DNA of 64,000 bases, taken from NCBI RefSeq assembly GCF_000717915.1, contig NZ_JOCX01000011.1, positions 62,001-126,000 of the forward strand. The letters run 5' to 3'. Each line of letters begins with the position of its first letter. The stretch's first letter is position 1. Positions 53,066 to 62,114 of the stretch are shown one piece after another. Position numbers and translations under genes: made by a program. The notes beneath the pieces are model-generated. The model was not told the origin of the DNA. It ran no database searches and worked only from the letters and a program-made list of their open reading frames with translations. This stretch comes from Streptomyces sp. NRRL S-244 (GTDB lineage Bacteria; Actinomycetota; Actinomycetes; Streptomycetales; Streptomycetaceae).

Positions 53066-56000
53066 ATGACTGACACCGGCCAGGTACCGGGCGAGGGTCT
53101 CCCGGACAACGCGGGCATGGTGGATCAGCAGGGCATTCCCGCTCCGGTCCAGCACCCGGGCCCCGCCCCCGCTCCCGTCCAGGGCGGCTACGCCTTCCAG
53201 GACCTCGTGGACAACCCGGCCGAGCCGGAGGACGAGGAACTGCTGCTGATGCCGAGCGGCCAGGGCGCGTGGAGCGACCCGCAGGTCGTGCCGCCGGCGC
53301 CGGTCTTCCCGGTCGAGACCTCCTACGGCGACGCGCCCTACGCCGAGTACCCCGAGGCGCCGGCCGCGTACGCCGAGTCCGCCTACCCCGCCCCGGCCGC
53401 GTTCCCCGACCCCTCCTACGGCGACGCCTCGTACAGCGCGGGCGCGCACGAGGCCGGCGGCCGCGATTCCGGCGCGCTCGACCTCGGAGGCCTCGTGGTC
53501 CCGCCGCCGGCCGCCGCCCCGGTGGTTCCGGCCGCGCCCGTGGCCCAGACCGCGCCCTCCCGCCGGCCGCTGCACATGGGCCCGCCCGTGCCCGAGGCCA
53601 CCGGCGGAGTCGTACGCTCCCTCGCCGACCGGGGTCCGGCCGCCGCTCCGGTGGCCCCCGCCGTGCCCGTGGCACAGGTGGCGGCTCCCGCAGCGTCCGC
53701 AGTTCCCGCGGCGCCCGTGGCCGTGCAGGTCGCTGCTCCGGTGGCGCCGGTTCCGGTCCAGGTGGCCGGGCCGCCGACCGTGGGCCCCGAGTACCTGGAC
53801 GTCCCGCGTCCCGAGGCCGTCGCCGCGGCGGCCGCGCCGCAGCCGGGCGAGATCCCGCCGCAGGCCGGCGCCCCGTGGACGGCGGAGCCGGCCCCGGAGC
53901 CGGTGGCCGCCCCGGAGCCCGTCGTCGTACCCGAGCCCGTGATGGCCCCCGAGCCCGTCATGGCGCCTGCGCCCGCGGTGGTGCCCGAGCCCGTCATGGC
54001 GCCCGAGGCGTCGGCGGCCGAGGTCCCCGCCGAGTCCCCGGCGGCCCCGCAGGCCCCTCAGCCGGAGCCGGCCGCCGCGGTGGAGCCCGAGCCGGCCGCC
54101 GTCGCCGTGGCCGTCGTGGAGCCCGCGCCGGAGCCCGTCGCCGAGGCGCCCGTCGCCGCGGAGCCCGACGCCGAAGCCCCGGTGGCGCCCGCCGTGGAGC
54201 CAGCGCCGGAGCCGGTCGTGGCCGAGGCCGCGCCGTCGGAGGTGCCGGTGGCGGACGCACCGGTGGCGGAGGCTCCGGCCGCCGAGCCGGAGCCGGAGGC
54301 CCTGCCCGCGGAGACGCCGGTCCAGGCCCCCGAGGCCGTCGAGTCCGTCGCTCCCGAGGCCCCTGCGGCCCCCGTCGCCCTGGAGCCCGTACCGGAGGCG
54401 GTCCCGCAGGCCGAGGCGGTGGAGCCCGAAGCCGCTCCCGAGCCCGCGCCGGAGCCGGTCGCCGCAGCGGAGCCCGAGCCGGTCGTCGTACCGGCCGCCG
54501 AGCCGCCGGTGGCCGAGGCCCCCGCCGAGCACGAGTCCGAGGCTCCCGCCGCTGCCGAGGCCGAGCCCGAGCACTTCGTCCCCCTCGTATCCGTCGCGGA
54601 GTCCGCCGCGGGCGAGGCGGCCCCCGCGTACACCGACGCCGAGCGCGAGGCGGTCCTGCGCGTCATGCGCGAACGCCGCGACATCCGCAACGGCTTCCGC
54701 ACCGACCCGATCCCGCACGAGGTGCTCCTGCGCGTCCTGGAGGCCGCCCACCACGCGCCCAGCGTGGGCCACTCCCAGCCGTGGGACTTCGTCGTCATCC
54801 GTTCGGCCGAGACCCGCCGGACCATGCACGAGCTCGCCCAGCGCCAGCGCGAGGCCTACGCGAAGTCGCTGCCCAAGGGCCGGGCGAAGCAGTTCAAGCA
54901 GCTCAAGATCGAGGCCATCCTCGACACCCCGGTGAACATCGTCGTCACCGCCGACCCCACCCGCGGCGGCCGCCACACCCTCGGCCGGCACACCCAGCCG
55001 CAGATGGCCCCGTACTCCTCGGCCCTCGCCGTCGAGAACCTCTGGCTCGCCGCGCGCGCCGAGGGCCTCGGCGTCGGCTGGGTCAGCTTCTTCGACGAGC
55101 GCGAGATGGTCCGCGAGCTCGGCCTGCCCGAGCACCTGGAGGTCGTCGCCTACCTGTGCGTCGGCTACGTCGACGAGTTCCCGGAGGAGCCGGAGCTGGC
55201 GCAGGCCGGCTGGTCGCAGCGCCGGCCGCTGGCCTGGGTCGTGCACGAGGAGACGTACGGGCGCCGCGCGCTGCCCGGCGAGGAGCCGCACGACCTGCTC
55301 TCGGAGACGGTCGCCAGCATCCGCCCGCTCGACGCGAAGGCGCTGGGCGAGGCGTGGGAGCGCCAGAAGCGCATGACCAAGCCCGCCGGGGCCCTGGGCA
55401 TGCTCGAAATCATCTCCGCACAGCTGTCCGGCCTCTCCCGGGTCTGCCCGCCGCCGATCCCGGAGCCGGCCGCGGTCGCGATCTTCGCGGGCGACCACGG
55501 GGTCCACGCCCAGGGCGTCACCCCGTGGCCCCAGGAGGTCACCACGCAGATGGTGGCCAACTTCCTGGGCGGCGGCGCGGTCTGCAACGCGTTCGCCAAC
55601 CAGGTGGGCGCCGAGGTCTGCGTGATCGACGTCGGCGTGGCAGGGGACCTCCCCGCCACCCCCGGCCTGCTCCCGCGCAAGGTCCGCCCGGGCACGGCGG
55701 ACCTCTCCACGGGCCCGGCGATGACCCGCGAGGAAGCGATCGCGGCCATCGAGGTGGGCATCGAAACGGCCCGAGACCTGGTGGCGGCGGGCAACAAGGC
55801 GCTGCTGACGGGCGAGATGGGCATCGCGAACACGACGGTGTCGGCCGCCCTGATCTCGGTCTTCACCGGGGTCGACCCGGCGGAGGTCACCGGCCGCGGC
55901 ACGGGCATCAACGACGAGACGCACGCCCGCAAGGTCGAGGTCGTACGCCGCGCACTGGAGCTCCACCAGCCGGACCCGGCGGACCCGATCGGCGTCCTCG

Positions 56001-56344
56001 CGGCGATCGGCGGCCTGGAGCACGCGGCGATCGTCGGCCTCCTCCTGGGCGGAGCCTCCCTGCGCACCCCCGTGATCCTGGACGGCGTCAGCGCCGGCGC
56101 GGCAGCCCTGGTGGCCCGTGCCATCGCCCCGGAATCCCTCTCGGCGTGCATCGCGGGCCACCGCAGCGCGGAGCCGGGCCACGTGGCGGCCCTGAACAAG
56201 CTGGGCCTGCGCCCCCTGGTCGACCTGGACCTCCGCCTCGGCGAGGGCACGGGCGCGCTGCTGGCCCTCCCGCTGGTCCAGAGCGCGGCCCGCGCGATGC
56301 ACGAGGTGGCCACGTTCGACTCGGCCGGAGTCACCGAGAAGTAG
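53066..56344 (+). CDS. cobT: BluB-CobT fusion with long Pro/Ala/Glu-rich N-terminus
   Basis: A 1092-residue protein joining three parts. Residues 1 to about 520 are low-complexity, rich in Pro, Ala, Val and Glu with PEPV-type repeats, and are predicted disordered. Residues about 530-740 are a BluB-type flavin enzyme (RRDIRNGFRTDPIPHEVLL, HHAPSVGHSQPWDF) that makes 5,6-dimethylbenzimidazole from reduced FMN with O2. Residues about 750-1092 are CobT (GDHGVHAQGVTPWPQEV, GEMGIANTT, GHRSAEPGH), which attaches ribose phosphate to this base. The fusion would channel the lower ligand of cobalamin. ATG 53066 is the most plausible start. Confidence 0.9.
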   Translation: MTDTGQVPGEGLPDNAGMVDQQGIPAPVQHPGPAPAPVQGGYAFQDLVDNPAEPEDEELLLMPSGQGAWSDPQVVPPAPVFPVETSYGDAPYAEYPEAPAAYAESAYPAPAAFPDPSYGDASYSAGAHEAGGRDSGALDLGGLVVPPPAAAPVVPAAPVAQTAPSRRPLHMGPPVPEATGGVVRSLADRGPAAAPVAPAVPVAQVAAPAASAVPAAPVAVQVAAPVAPVPVQVAGPPTVGPEYLDVPRPEAVAAAAAPQPGEIPPQAGAPWTAEPAPEPVAAPEPVVVPEPVMAPEPVMAPAPAVVPEPVMAPEASAAEVPAESPAAPQAPQPEPAAAVEPEPAAVAVAVVEPAPEPVAEAPVAAEPDAEAPVAPAVEPAPEPVVAEAAPSEVPVADAPVAEAPAAEPEPEALPAETPVQAPEAVESVAPEAPAAPVALEPVPEAVPQAEAVEPEAAPEPAPEPVAAAEPEPVVVPAAEPPVAEAPAEHESEAPAAAEAEPEHFVPLVSVAESAAGEAAPAYTDAEREAVLRVMRERRDIRNGFRTDPIPHEVLLRVLEAAHHAPSVGHSQPWDFVVIRSAETRRTMHELAQRQREAYAKSLPKGRAKQFKQLKIEAILDTPVNIVVTADPTRGGRHTLGRHTQPQMAPYSSALAVENLWLAARAEGLGVGWVSFFDEREMVRELGLPEHLEVVAYLCVGYVDEFPEEPELAQAGWSQRRPLAWVVHEETYGRRALPGEEPHDLLSETVASIRPLDAKALGEAWERQKRMTKPAGALGMLEIISAQLSGLSRVCPPPIPEPAAVAIFAGDHGVHAQGVTPWPQEVTTQMVANFLGGGAVCNAFANQVGAEVCVIDVGVAGDLPATPGLLPRKVRPGTADLSTGPAMTREEAIAAIEVGIETARDLVAAGNKALLTGEMGIANTTVSAALISVFTGVDPAEVTGRGTGINDETHARKVEVVRRALELHQPDPADPIGVLAAIGGLEHAAIVGLLLGGASLRTPVILDGVSAGAAALVARAIAPESLSACIAGHRSAEPGHVAALNKLGLRPLVDLDLRLGEGTGALLALPLVQSAARAMHEVATFDSAGVTEK

Positions 56345-56361
56345 CCCCTGCGGCGCCGCTG

Positions 56362-56425
56362 CCGGGGGCTCTGCCCCCGGACGGGGTCTGGGGCGGAGCC
56401 CCTAGTTCCGGGAAGGGGCGGGCAG
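56362..56425 (+). repeat. Intergenic GC-rich repeat, second copy
   Basis: Directly after cobT is an 8-bp stem CCGGGGGC/GCCCCCGG (56362-56369 with 56373-56380) followed by GGGTCTGGGGCGGAGCCCC and GTTCCGGGAAGGGGCGGG, nearly identical to the core inserted in the phosphatase gene at 15450-15487. The first hairpin probably also terminates cobT. Confidence 0.7.
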
Positions 56426-56577
56426 GGGAGAGCCGCCCGCAGGGCCCGCCCCGCGCCACCGCCCCGGCCGGGCCGTATCGTGGACCCGCACAAGAAACCG
56501 CACGTCAATACGCCCGCCGCTCCAACGCCGCAGCGGCAAGCCACAACGACGACCGCCGCGTCAGGAGCCGCACCGCC

Positions 56578-57798
56578 ATGGCTGAACACCCCGCGTACCC
56601 TGTCGGCCTGAGACTCGCCGGCCGCCGCGTCGTCGTCATCGGCGGCGGCCAGGTCGCCCAGCGCCGGCTGCCCGCGCTCGTCGCGGCCGGCGCCGACGTC
56701 CTCCTCGTCTCGCCCTCCGCCACGCCCTCCGTGGACGCCATGGCCGAGACCGGCGAGATCCGCTGGGAGCGCCGCCGCTACCGGGACGGGGACCTGGACG
56801 GTGCCTGGTACGCGCTGATCGCGACCCGCGACCGGGCCGCCAACGACGCCGCCTCCGCCGAGGCCGAGCGCCGCCGGGTCTGGTGCGTGCGCGCCGACGA
56901 CGCCGAGGCGGCCACCGCCTGGACCCCGGCCACCGGCCGCGTCGAGGGCGTCACCGTCGCCGTCCTGAGCGGCAACGACCCCCGCCGCTCCGCCGCCGTC
57001 CGCGACGCGGTCGTCGAGGGGCTGCGCGACGGCTCCCTCACCGCCAGCCGCGTCCGCACCCCCGGCGTCGCCCTCGTCGGCGGCGGCCCCGGCGACCCCG
57101 ACCTGATCACCGTCCGCGGGCGCCGCCTCCTCGCCGAGGCCGACGTGGTCATCGCCGACCGGCTCGGCCCCCGCGACCTGCTCGACGAACTCCCGCCGCA
57201 CGTCGAGGTCATCGACGCCGCGAAGATCCCGTACGGCCGCTACATGGCCCAGGAGGCCATCAACAACGCCCTGATCGAGCACGCCCGGGCCGGCAAGGCC
57301 GTGGTCCGGCTCAAGGGCGGGGACCCGTACGTCTTCGGCCGCGGCATGGAGGAGCTCCAGGCCCTCGCCGAGGCCGGCATCCCCTGCACCGTCGTCCCCG
57401 GCATCTCCAGCTCCATCTCGGTGCCCGGCGCCGTCGGCATCCCGGTCACCCACCGCGGTGTGGCGCACGAGTTCACCGTGGTCAGCGGCCACGTCGGCCC
57501 CGACGACCCGCGTTCCCTGGTGGACTGGGCCTCCCTCGCCAAGCTCACCGGCACCCTGGTGATCCTGATGGGCGTGGACAAGATCGGCCTGATCGCCGAG
57601 GCCCTCGTCCGCCACGGCCGCCCCGCCGGCACCCCGGTCGCGGTCGTCCAGGAGGGCACCACGGCCACCCAGCGCCGCGTGGACGCCACGCTCGCCACCG
57701 TCGGCGAGACCGTACGGGCGGAGGGGATCCGTCCGCCCGCGGTCATCGTGATCGGCGAAGTCGTCAACGTCGGGGCCCACGCCGCCCCCACCGCCTGA
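56578..57798 (+). CDS. cobA: Uroporphyrinogen-III C-methyltransferase with siroheme synthase N-domain
   Basis: A 406-residue CysG/CobA-like enzyme. The N-terminus (LRLAGRRVVVIGGGQVAQRRLPALVAAGADVLLVSP) is a precorrin-2 dehydrogenase-type NAD-binding domain; the rest is a tetrapyrrole methylase: VGGGPGDPDLITVRGRRLL, LKGGDPYVFGRGMEEL and PVAVVQEGTTATQRRV. It methylates uroporphyrinogen III at C2 and C7, feeding both siroheme and cobalamin. ATG 56578 follows AGGAG. It lies 233 bases after cobT, beyond the repeat element. Confidence 0.93.
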   Translation: MAEHPAYPVGLRLAGRRVVVIGGGQVAQRRLPALVAAGADVLLVSPSATPSVDAMAETGEIRWERRRYRDGDLDGAWYALIATRDRAANDAASAEAERRRVWCVRADDAEAATAWTPATGRVEGVTVAVLSGNDPRRSAAVRDAVVEGLRDGSLTASRVRTPGVALVGGGPGDPDLITVRGRRLLAEADVVIADRLGPRDLLDELPPHVEVIDAAKIPYGRYMAQEAINNALIEHARAGKAVVRLKGGDPYVFGRGMEELQALAEAGIPCTVVPGISSSISVPGAVGIPVTHRGVAHEFTVVSGHVGPDDPRSLVDWASLAKLTGTLVILMGVDKIGLIAEALVRHGRPAGTPVAVVQEGTTATQRRVDATLATVGETVRAEGIRPPAVIVIGEVVNVGAHAAPTA

Positions 57799-57856
57799 AA
57801 CACCCAGGCCCCGCACGGCCGTTGGAACCTCACCCCGGACAAGGCAGTATCACCCT

Positions 57857-58714
57857 GTGGCTGATCTCATCACCGTCGAAGACCCCGACGACCCCCGCCT
57901 GCGCGACTACACGGGCCTGACCGACGTCGAACTGCGGCGCCGGCGCGAGCCCGCGGAAGGCCTGTTCATCGCCGAGGGCGAGAAGGTCATCAGACGCGCC
58001 AAGGACGCCGGGTACGAGATGCGCTCGATGCTGCTCTCCGCCAAGTGGGTCGACGTGATGCGCGACGTCATCGACGAGCTCCCGGCCCCGGTCTACGCCG
58101 TCACCCCGGAGCTCGCCGAACGCGTCACCGGCTACCACGTGCACCGCGGCGCCCTCGCCTCGATGCAGCGCAAGCCGCTGCCGGCGGCCGACGAGCTGCT
58201 CGCGGCGGAGGGGGCGGGCGCGGGCCACCGGATCGCCGTCTTCGAGGGCTTCGTCGACCACGCCAACCTCGGCGCCGCCTTCCGCAGCGCCGCGGCCCTC
58301 GGCATCAGCGCGATACTCCTCTCCCCGGACTGCGCGGATCCGCTCTACCGGCGCGCCATCAAGGTCTCGATGGGGTCCGTGTTCTCGGTTCCGTACGCGC
58401 GCCTGGACCAGTGGCCCGCCGATCTGGAGAAGGTCCGCGAGGCGGGCTACCGGATCCTGGCCATGACGCCGAGCCCGAAGGCCACCGCGCTGGACCAGGT
58501 ACCGCCGGAGCGCTTCGAGCGTTCCGCGATCATGCTCGGCTCCGAGGGCCACGGCCTGTCCACCTACGCGCTGCGGGCCGCCGACGAGTGGGTCCGGATC
58601 CCGATGGCGGAGGGGATCGACTCCCTGAACGTGGCCGCGGCCTCGGCGGTGGCCTTCTACGCGACCCGCCCGCCCCAGCCGCAGGCCCCCGCCCCGGTCT
58701 CCCCGGAGCTCTAG
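57857..58714 (+). CDS. TrmH family RNA methyltransferase
   Basis: A 285-residue SPOUT methyltransferase: substrate-binding N-domain (RREPAEGLFIAEGEKVIRRA), SpoU motif 1 (VFEGFVDHANLGAAFRSAAALG), motif 2 (IMLGSEGHGLSTYAL) and motif 3 (VRIPMAEGIDSLNVAAASAVAFY). It would 2'-O-methylate an rRNA or tRNA ribose. Note the variant VDHANLG in place of the usual DPxNxG. GTG 57857 is the conserved start; the gene is convergent with the kinase gene, with a 7-base gap. Confidence 0.92.
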   Translation: MADLITVEDPDDPRLRDYTGLTDVELRRRREPAEGLFIAEGEKVIRRAKDAGYEMRSMLLSAKWVDVMRDVIDELPAPVYAVTPELAERVTGYHVHRGALASMQRKPLPAADELLAAEGAGAGHRIAVFEGFVDHANLGAAFRSAAALGISAILLSPDCADPLYRRAIKVSMGSVFSVPYARLDQWPADLEKVREAGYRILAMTPSPKATALDQVPPERFERSAIMLGSEGHGLSTYALRAADEWVRIPMAEGIDSLNVAAASAVAFYATRPPQPQAPAPVSPEL

Positions 58715-58721
58715 GAACCGG

Positions 58722-59981
58722 CTAGAACTTCTGGGCGGCGGCGATCCCCAGCGCCACGATCAGCGTGACCACGACGAACACGATCAGCCGCTGGCGCATC
58801 AGCCGGGGGTCCGGCCGCGAGGGGCGCCGCCCGGCTCCCGTCGTACGCGGGGCCTGGCGGCCTCCCGTACGCCCAGCCGTCGGCCGGGAGGACGGGCCGC
58901 CCGGGTTCCGCGAGGACGAAGGGCGCGGGGACGAGGGCCGGGAGGAAGAGGGCCGCGCGTGCCCACCGCTGTTCGGGCCCTGACCCTGGCCCTGCCCGTG
59001 ACCGTGGCCCTGGTCCGGCCCCTGGGGCGCGGGCGTGCCGCCCGTACGCCGCTCCGTTTGCTGGTCCGCGTACTCACCGGCCCGCTCCGTCAGCCGCCCG
59101 GTCGGTCGCTCGGCCCGCACGCGCTGCGCCGGCGGGCGCCCGTCGGACAGCCCCTGCGCCTCGCGGGCCGCGATCTCCTTCAGCCGCATCGACAGCTGGA
59201 GCGTGCTGGGCCGCTCCTCGGGGTCCTTGGCCAGGCAGGCCTGTACGAGGGGCGCCAGCGCGTCCGGGACCCCCACCAGATGCGGCTCCTCGTGCACCAC
59301 GCGGTACAGCATGACCTCGGAACTGCCGTGCCCGAAGGGCGAGTCGGCGGTCGCCGCGTAGGCAAGGGTGGCTCCCAGCGCGAACACGTCGGTCGCCGGG
59401 GTGACGGCGGCCCCGCGCACCTGTTCGGGGGCGAGGAAGCCGGGGGAGCCGACGGCCGTACCCACATGGGTGAGGGTGCTCGCACCGGTGGCCCAGGCGA
59501 TCCCGAAGTCGATGATCCGGGGACCCTTGGGGGACAGAAGAATGTTCGAGGGCTTGAGATCGCGGTGGACGACCCCCGCCTCGTGCACGGCGACCAGTCC
59601 CTCGGAGAGCGCGGCCCCGATCGCGGCGATCTGCGCGGCCGTGAGGGGACCCTCCTCGGCCACCTTGTCGTGCAGGGACGGGCCGGGCACGTACTGCGTG
59701 GCGAACCACGGGCGCTCCGCGTCCAGGTCCGCGGCCACCAGGCGCGCGGTGCACCCGCCGCGGATCCGGCGGGCGGCGGACACCTCGCGCGCGAAGCGGG
59801 AGCGGAACTCCTGGTCCTCGGCCAGGTCGGGCCGGATCACCTTCAGCGCGACCCGCTGGCCGCGCCGGTCCGATCCCAGGTAGACCACGCCCATGCCGCC
59901 GGCGCCGAGGCGTCGGTGCAGCCTGAATGAGCCGACGACACGCGGGTCCTCGCGCCGGAGCCGCATCATCGCCATGTCCAC
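58722..59981 (-). CDS. Ser/Thr protein kinase with C-terminal membrane anchor
   Basis: A Hanks-type kinase of about 419 residues. P-loop GAGGMGVVYLG, VALKVIRPD (Lys for ATP), catalytic HRDLKPSNILLS, DFGIAWAT and the APEQVRG segment are all present. The domain ends near residue 270, followed by a long Arg/Ser/Pro/Gly/Gln low-complexity linker (GHGHGQGQGQG) and a C-terminal transmembrane helix (LIVFVVVTLIVALGIAAAQ). The kinase domain is therefore cytosolic and anchored from the C-terminus. Start GTG 59981 or the ATG two codons later. Targets unknown. Confidence 0.92.
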   Translation of the reverse strand: MDMAMMRLRREDPRVVGSFRLHRRLGAGGMGVVYLGSDRRGQRVALKVIRPDLAEDQEFRSRFAREVSAARRIRGGCTARLVAADLDAERPWFATQYVPGPSLHDKVAEEGPLTAAQIAAIGAALSEGLVAVHEAGVVHRDLKPSNILLSPKGPRIIDFGIAWATGASTLTHVGTAVGSPGFLAPEQVRGAAVTPATDVFALGATLAYAATADSPFGHGSSEVMLYRVVHEEPHLVGVPDALAPLVQACLAKDPEERPSTLQLSMRLKEIAAREAQGLSDGRPPAQRVRAERPTGRLTERAGEYADQQTERRTGGTPAPQGPDQGHGHGQGQGQGPNSGGHARPSSSRPSSPRPSSSRNPGGPSSRPTAGRTGGRQAPRTTGAGRRPSRPDPRLMRQRLIVFVVVTLIVALGIAAAQKF

Positions 59982-60537
59982 CCCGCTGACCGGTCGTCCT
60001 GTTGACGTGCCACAGCTTACGGACGATCCGCCACGAGCGCTCAGAGGCCGCGCCCTCGCCGGAAGAATCGATCGTCAGTGCGGGGCAGCCCACTTGAGGG
60101 TTCCTCACCCGCACGGACCCCTGCCCGTACGGCACTTGCCCGTACGGCCAAGCGGCCCTCGGGCCAAGGGGATTGGGCATCCGGCCGGGGTCGTGCGCGG
60201 GGCGCGCGGAGGGCGGGAGCGCGTGCGCCGGGCGGGCGCTCGGGGCGATCTTGCGAGTACCCCGTCGGCAGACACGCATGCGCGGGGAGTGACGGAAGTG
60301 AGCGAACTCACTACCCTCCGGTCATCCCCTCCGGGATGACCCTCAGAACGGGGGGCCGGTCTCCACCCAGGGGAGTACACGCACGGTGGCCCGTCATCCT
60401 CTTGGAGGCCTGCCAAGGGGTACGAGGGCAGGACGCCAGGGGCCCTCGCCGCGCCTAGTGTTGAAGACAAGCGGCGGGTGGCGCACTCGTCCCCCGAGGT
60501 CACGAGCCCGCCGCTGCCAACCGACAGGGAGAGGACC
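59982..60537. promoter_or_regulatory. 556-base intergenic region
   Basis: No recognisable gene. It contains a perfect 9-bp dyad GGTCATCCC-CTCC-GGGATGACC (60320-60341) and a -10-like TAGTGT (60456-60461) about 80 bases before the small membrane protein gene. The kinase promoter on the minus strand must also lie here. Confidence 0.45.
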
Positions 60538-60723
60538 ATGGCGGACATCACGCGGCACGGACGCAAGGCATTCGCGTTCAACGGCCATGAGTCCGGCACG
60601 CGCCACCCACTGGTGGCCGCGGCCATGGTGCTCCCCCTGGCCGCCCTCCTGCTCTTCCTCTTCGGAGGATTCGACCAGGTGGCGGCACAGGCGTCGTCCG
60701 TGGGCGTGATGCTGGGGCGCTGA
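60538..60723 (+). CDS. Small single-helix membrane protein
   Basis: A 61-residue protein: polar N-terminus (ADITRHGRKAFAFNGHESGTRH), one transmembrane helix (VAAAMVLPLAALLLFLFGGF) and a short Ala/Ser tail. The ATG at 60538 is preceded by a strong GGGAGAGGA site. I know of no function; the isolated position, strong ribosome site and terminator at 60812 argue that it is a real gene. Confidence 0.7.
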   Translation: MADITRHGRKAFAFNGHESGTRHPLVAAAMVLPLAALLLFLFGGFDQVAAQASSVGVMLGR

Positions 60724-60811
60724 GCGGCGCCCCGGGTCCGGGAGAGCGGCCCGGACCGGGACATCGGCCTGTCGAACCCCGTGGGGACGGGGGCGCGACG
60801 GACGGCAGGTG

Positions 60812-60860
60812 AAGGGTGCTGCCCGTACGACTGGGGAGTCGGACGGGCAGCACCCTTTTT
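60812..60860 (+). terminator. Intrinsic terminator with T-tract
   Basis: A 15-bp stem (60812-60826 with 60843-60857; arm AAGGGTGCTGCCCGT) with an inner CGACT/AGTCG stem, followed by T at 60856-60860. It has the clearest hairpin-plus-U-tract form in the window besides the infC leader. Confidence 0.9.
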
Positions 60861-60954
60861 CATGCCGTCCCACACCGTCGTCCGCCGCTTCATGCGGCCC
60901 CGCGGTTCCGTAACCTGCTTCCGAGACGCCAGCGACGGGAGCCGTGGAGCCGCG

Positions 60955-62049
60955 ATGAACCAGGAGCCACTGCCCGCCGCCCTCGCGGCGTACGCCGGCG
61001 CGGGGGAGCGCGGCGCCCCCTACGAGCTGCTCGCCGAGCGCGAGGACGGCACGGTCGTGCGCTGCGGCGAGATCGTCGCCAAGGCGCACGCCGGGGACAG
61101 CGACCGCGCGGGCCTCGCCGTACGGATGCGGATCGCCGCGGACGAGGCGCTGGCCGGGGTGCTGCTGGCCCCGCTGCGCCCCGAGGTCGGCTACCTCGGG
61201 GGCCGGCCGGTCTCCCTCTGGCCGTACGGGGCTCCGGTCGACCCGGAGCGTCCCGAGGACGCCCCCTGGGAGGCGGCCGGACGGCTTTTGGCGGCCCTGC
61301 ACCAGGTGCCCGTGCACCGGCTGCCCGGCCCGGTCCCCCCGATGCGGGGCCCGGCCAAACTCGCCCGCGCCCTGCGCCGCCTGTCCCGGGCCACGGCTCC
61401 CGACGGGGTCAGGGGTCCCGACGGGGTGCGGAGTACCGACGGCGCCCGCAGTGCTGACGGCGCCCGCAGTGCTGACGGCGCCCGCAGTCCTGACGTCGCC
61501 CGGAGTCCGGCCGGGGCGCGGTCCGGGGCCGCGCTCGTGCCCGGCCCCGCCGAGGGCCGGCCCGCCGGCGACCTCGTACGGGCCGCTGCGCGGACCCTGC
61601 CCGCCTGGGTGCGCGGGGAGGCGCCGGCACCCCGCGGCGGGGCCCTGTGCCACGGGGACCTGCACCTCGGGCAGTTGGTGCGGGGGCCCGGCCCCGACGG
61701 GGGCTGGCGGCTCATCGACGTGGACGACCTCGGCATCGGGACCCCCGCCTGGGATCTGGCGCGGCCCGCCGCCTGGTACGCCGCCGGGCTGCTCGACACC
61801 GGCACCTGGGTCCGCTTCCTCGACTCCTACCGCGCCGCCGGCGGCCCCGCGGCCGGACCGCCCGGCTCCGACCCCTGGCCGGAACTGGACCTCGCCGCCC
61901 GGGCCCTCACCGTGCAGACCGCCGCCCTCGCCCTGGCCAAATCGGCGGAAAGCCGACGCCGACTCGAAGACGTGGAGCGGCTGATGGTGGAGTCCTGTGC
62001 CCGAATTGCCTCCCTCCCGCCCGACTTGGAGGCACAGGCTCCGTCGTAG
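60955..62049 (+). CDS. Aminoglycoside phosphotransferase-family kinase with repeat insert
   Basis: A 364-residue protein of the APH/choline kinase fold. The N-lobe has PYELLAEREDGTVVRCGEIVAKAHA; the catalytic loop is ALCHGDLHLGQLVRG and the metal motif is LIDVDDLGIG, with WDLARPAAWYAAG after it. Between the lobes (residues about 149-190) is a Ser/Asp/Arg/Ala hexapeptide array, see the repeat. The phosphorylated substrate is unknown; such Streptomyces proteins are also annotated as phosphotransferase enzyme family without known antibiotic resistance. ATG 60955. Confidence 0.85.
   Translation: MNQEPLPAALAAYAGAGERGAPYELLAEREDGTVVRCGEIVAKAHAGDSDRAGLAVRMRIAADEALAGVLLAPLRPEVGYLGGRPVSLWPYGAPVDPERPEDAPWEAAGRLLAALHQVPVHRLPGPVPPMRGPAKLARALRRLSRATAPDGVRGPDGVRSTDGARSADGARSADGARSPDVARSPAGARSGAALVPGPAEGRPAGDLVRAAARTLPAWVRGEAPAPRGGALCHGDLHLGQLVRGPGPDGGWRLIDVDDLGIGTPAWDLARPAAWYAAGLLDTGTWVRFLDSYRAAGGPAAGPPGSDPWPELDLAARALTVQTAALALAKSAESRRRLEDVERLMVESCARIASLPPDLEAQAPS
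61399..61524 (+). repeat. Seven 18-bp tandem repeats within the APH-family gene
   Basis: Units of 18 bases encoding P/T/A-D-G-A/V-R-S/G hexapeptides (PDGVRG, PDGVRS, TDGARS, ADGARS, ADGARS, PDVARS, PAGARS). Two central units are identical at the DNA level, so the array is probably variable between strains. Confidence 0.85.
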
Positions 62050-62114
62050 GGTGAGCTTCACGCCACCGGGCATGCATCCGGTGTCGAAGCAGACGGCGAG
62101 GAGTTGATCCGGTC

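Noticed and set aside
52961..56302. Minus-strand 1113-codon frame opposite bluB-cobT
   Set aside because: Arg/Gly/Leu-rich antisense frame over the repeat-rich N-terminal half; no conserved domain.
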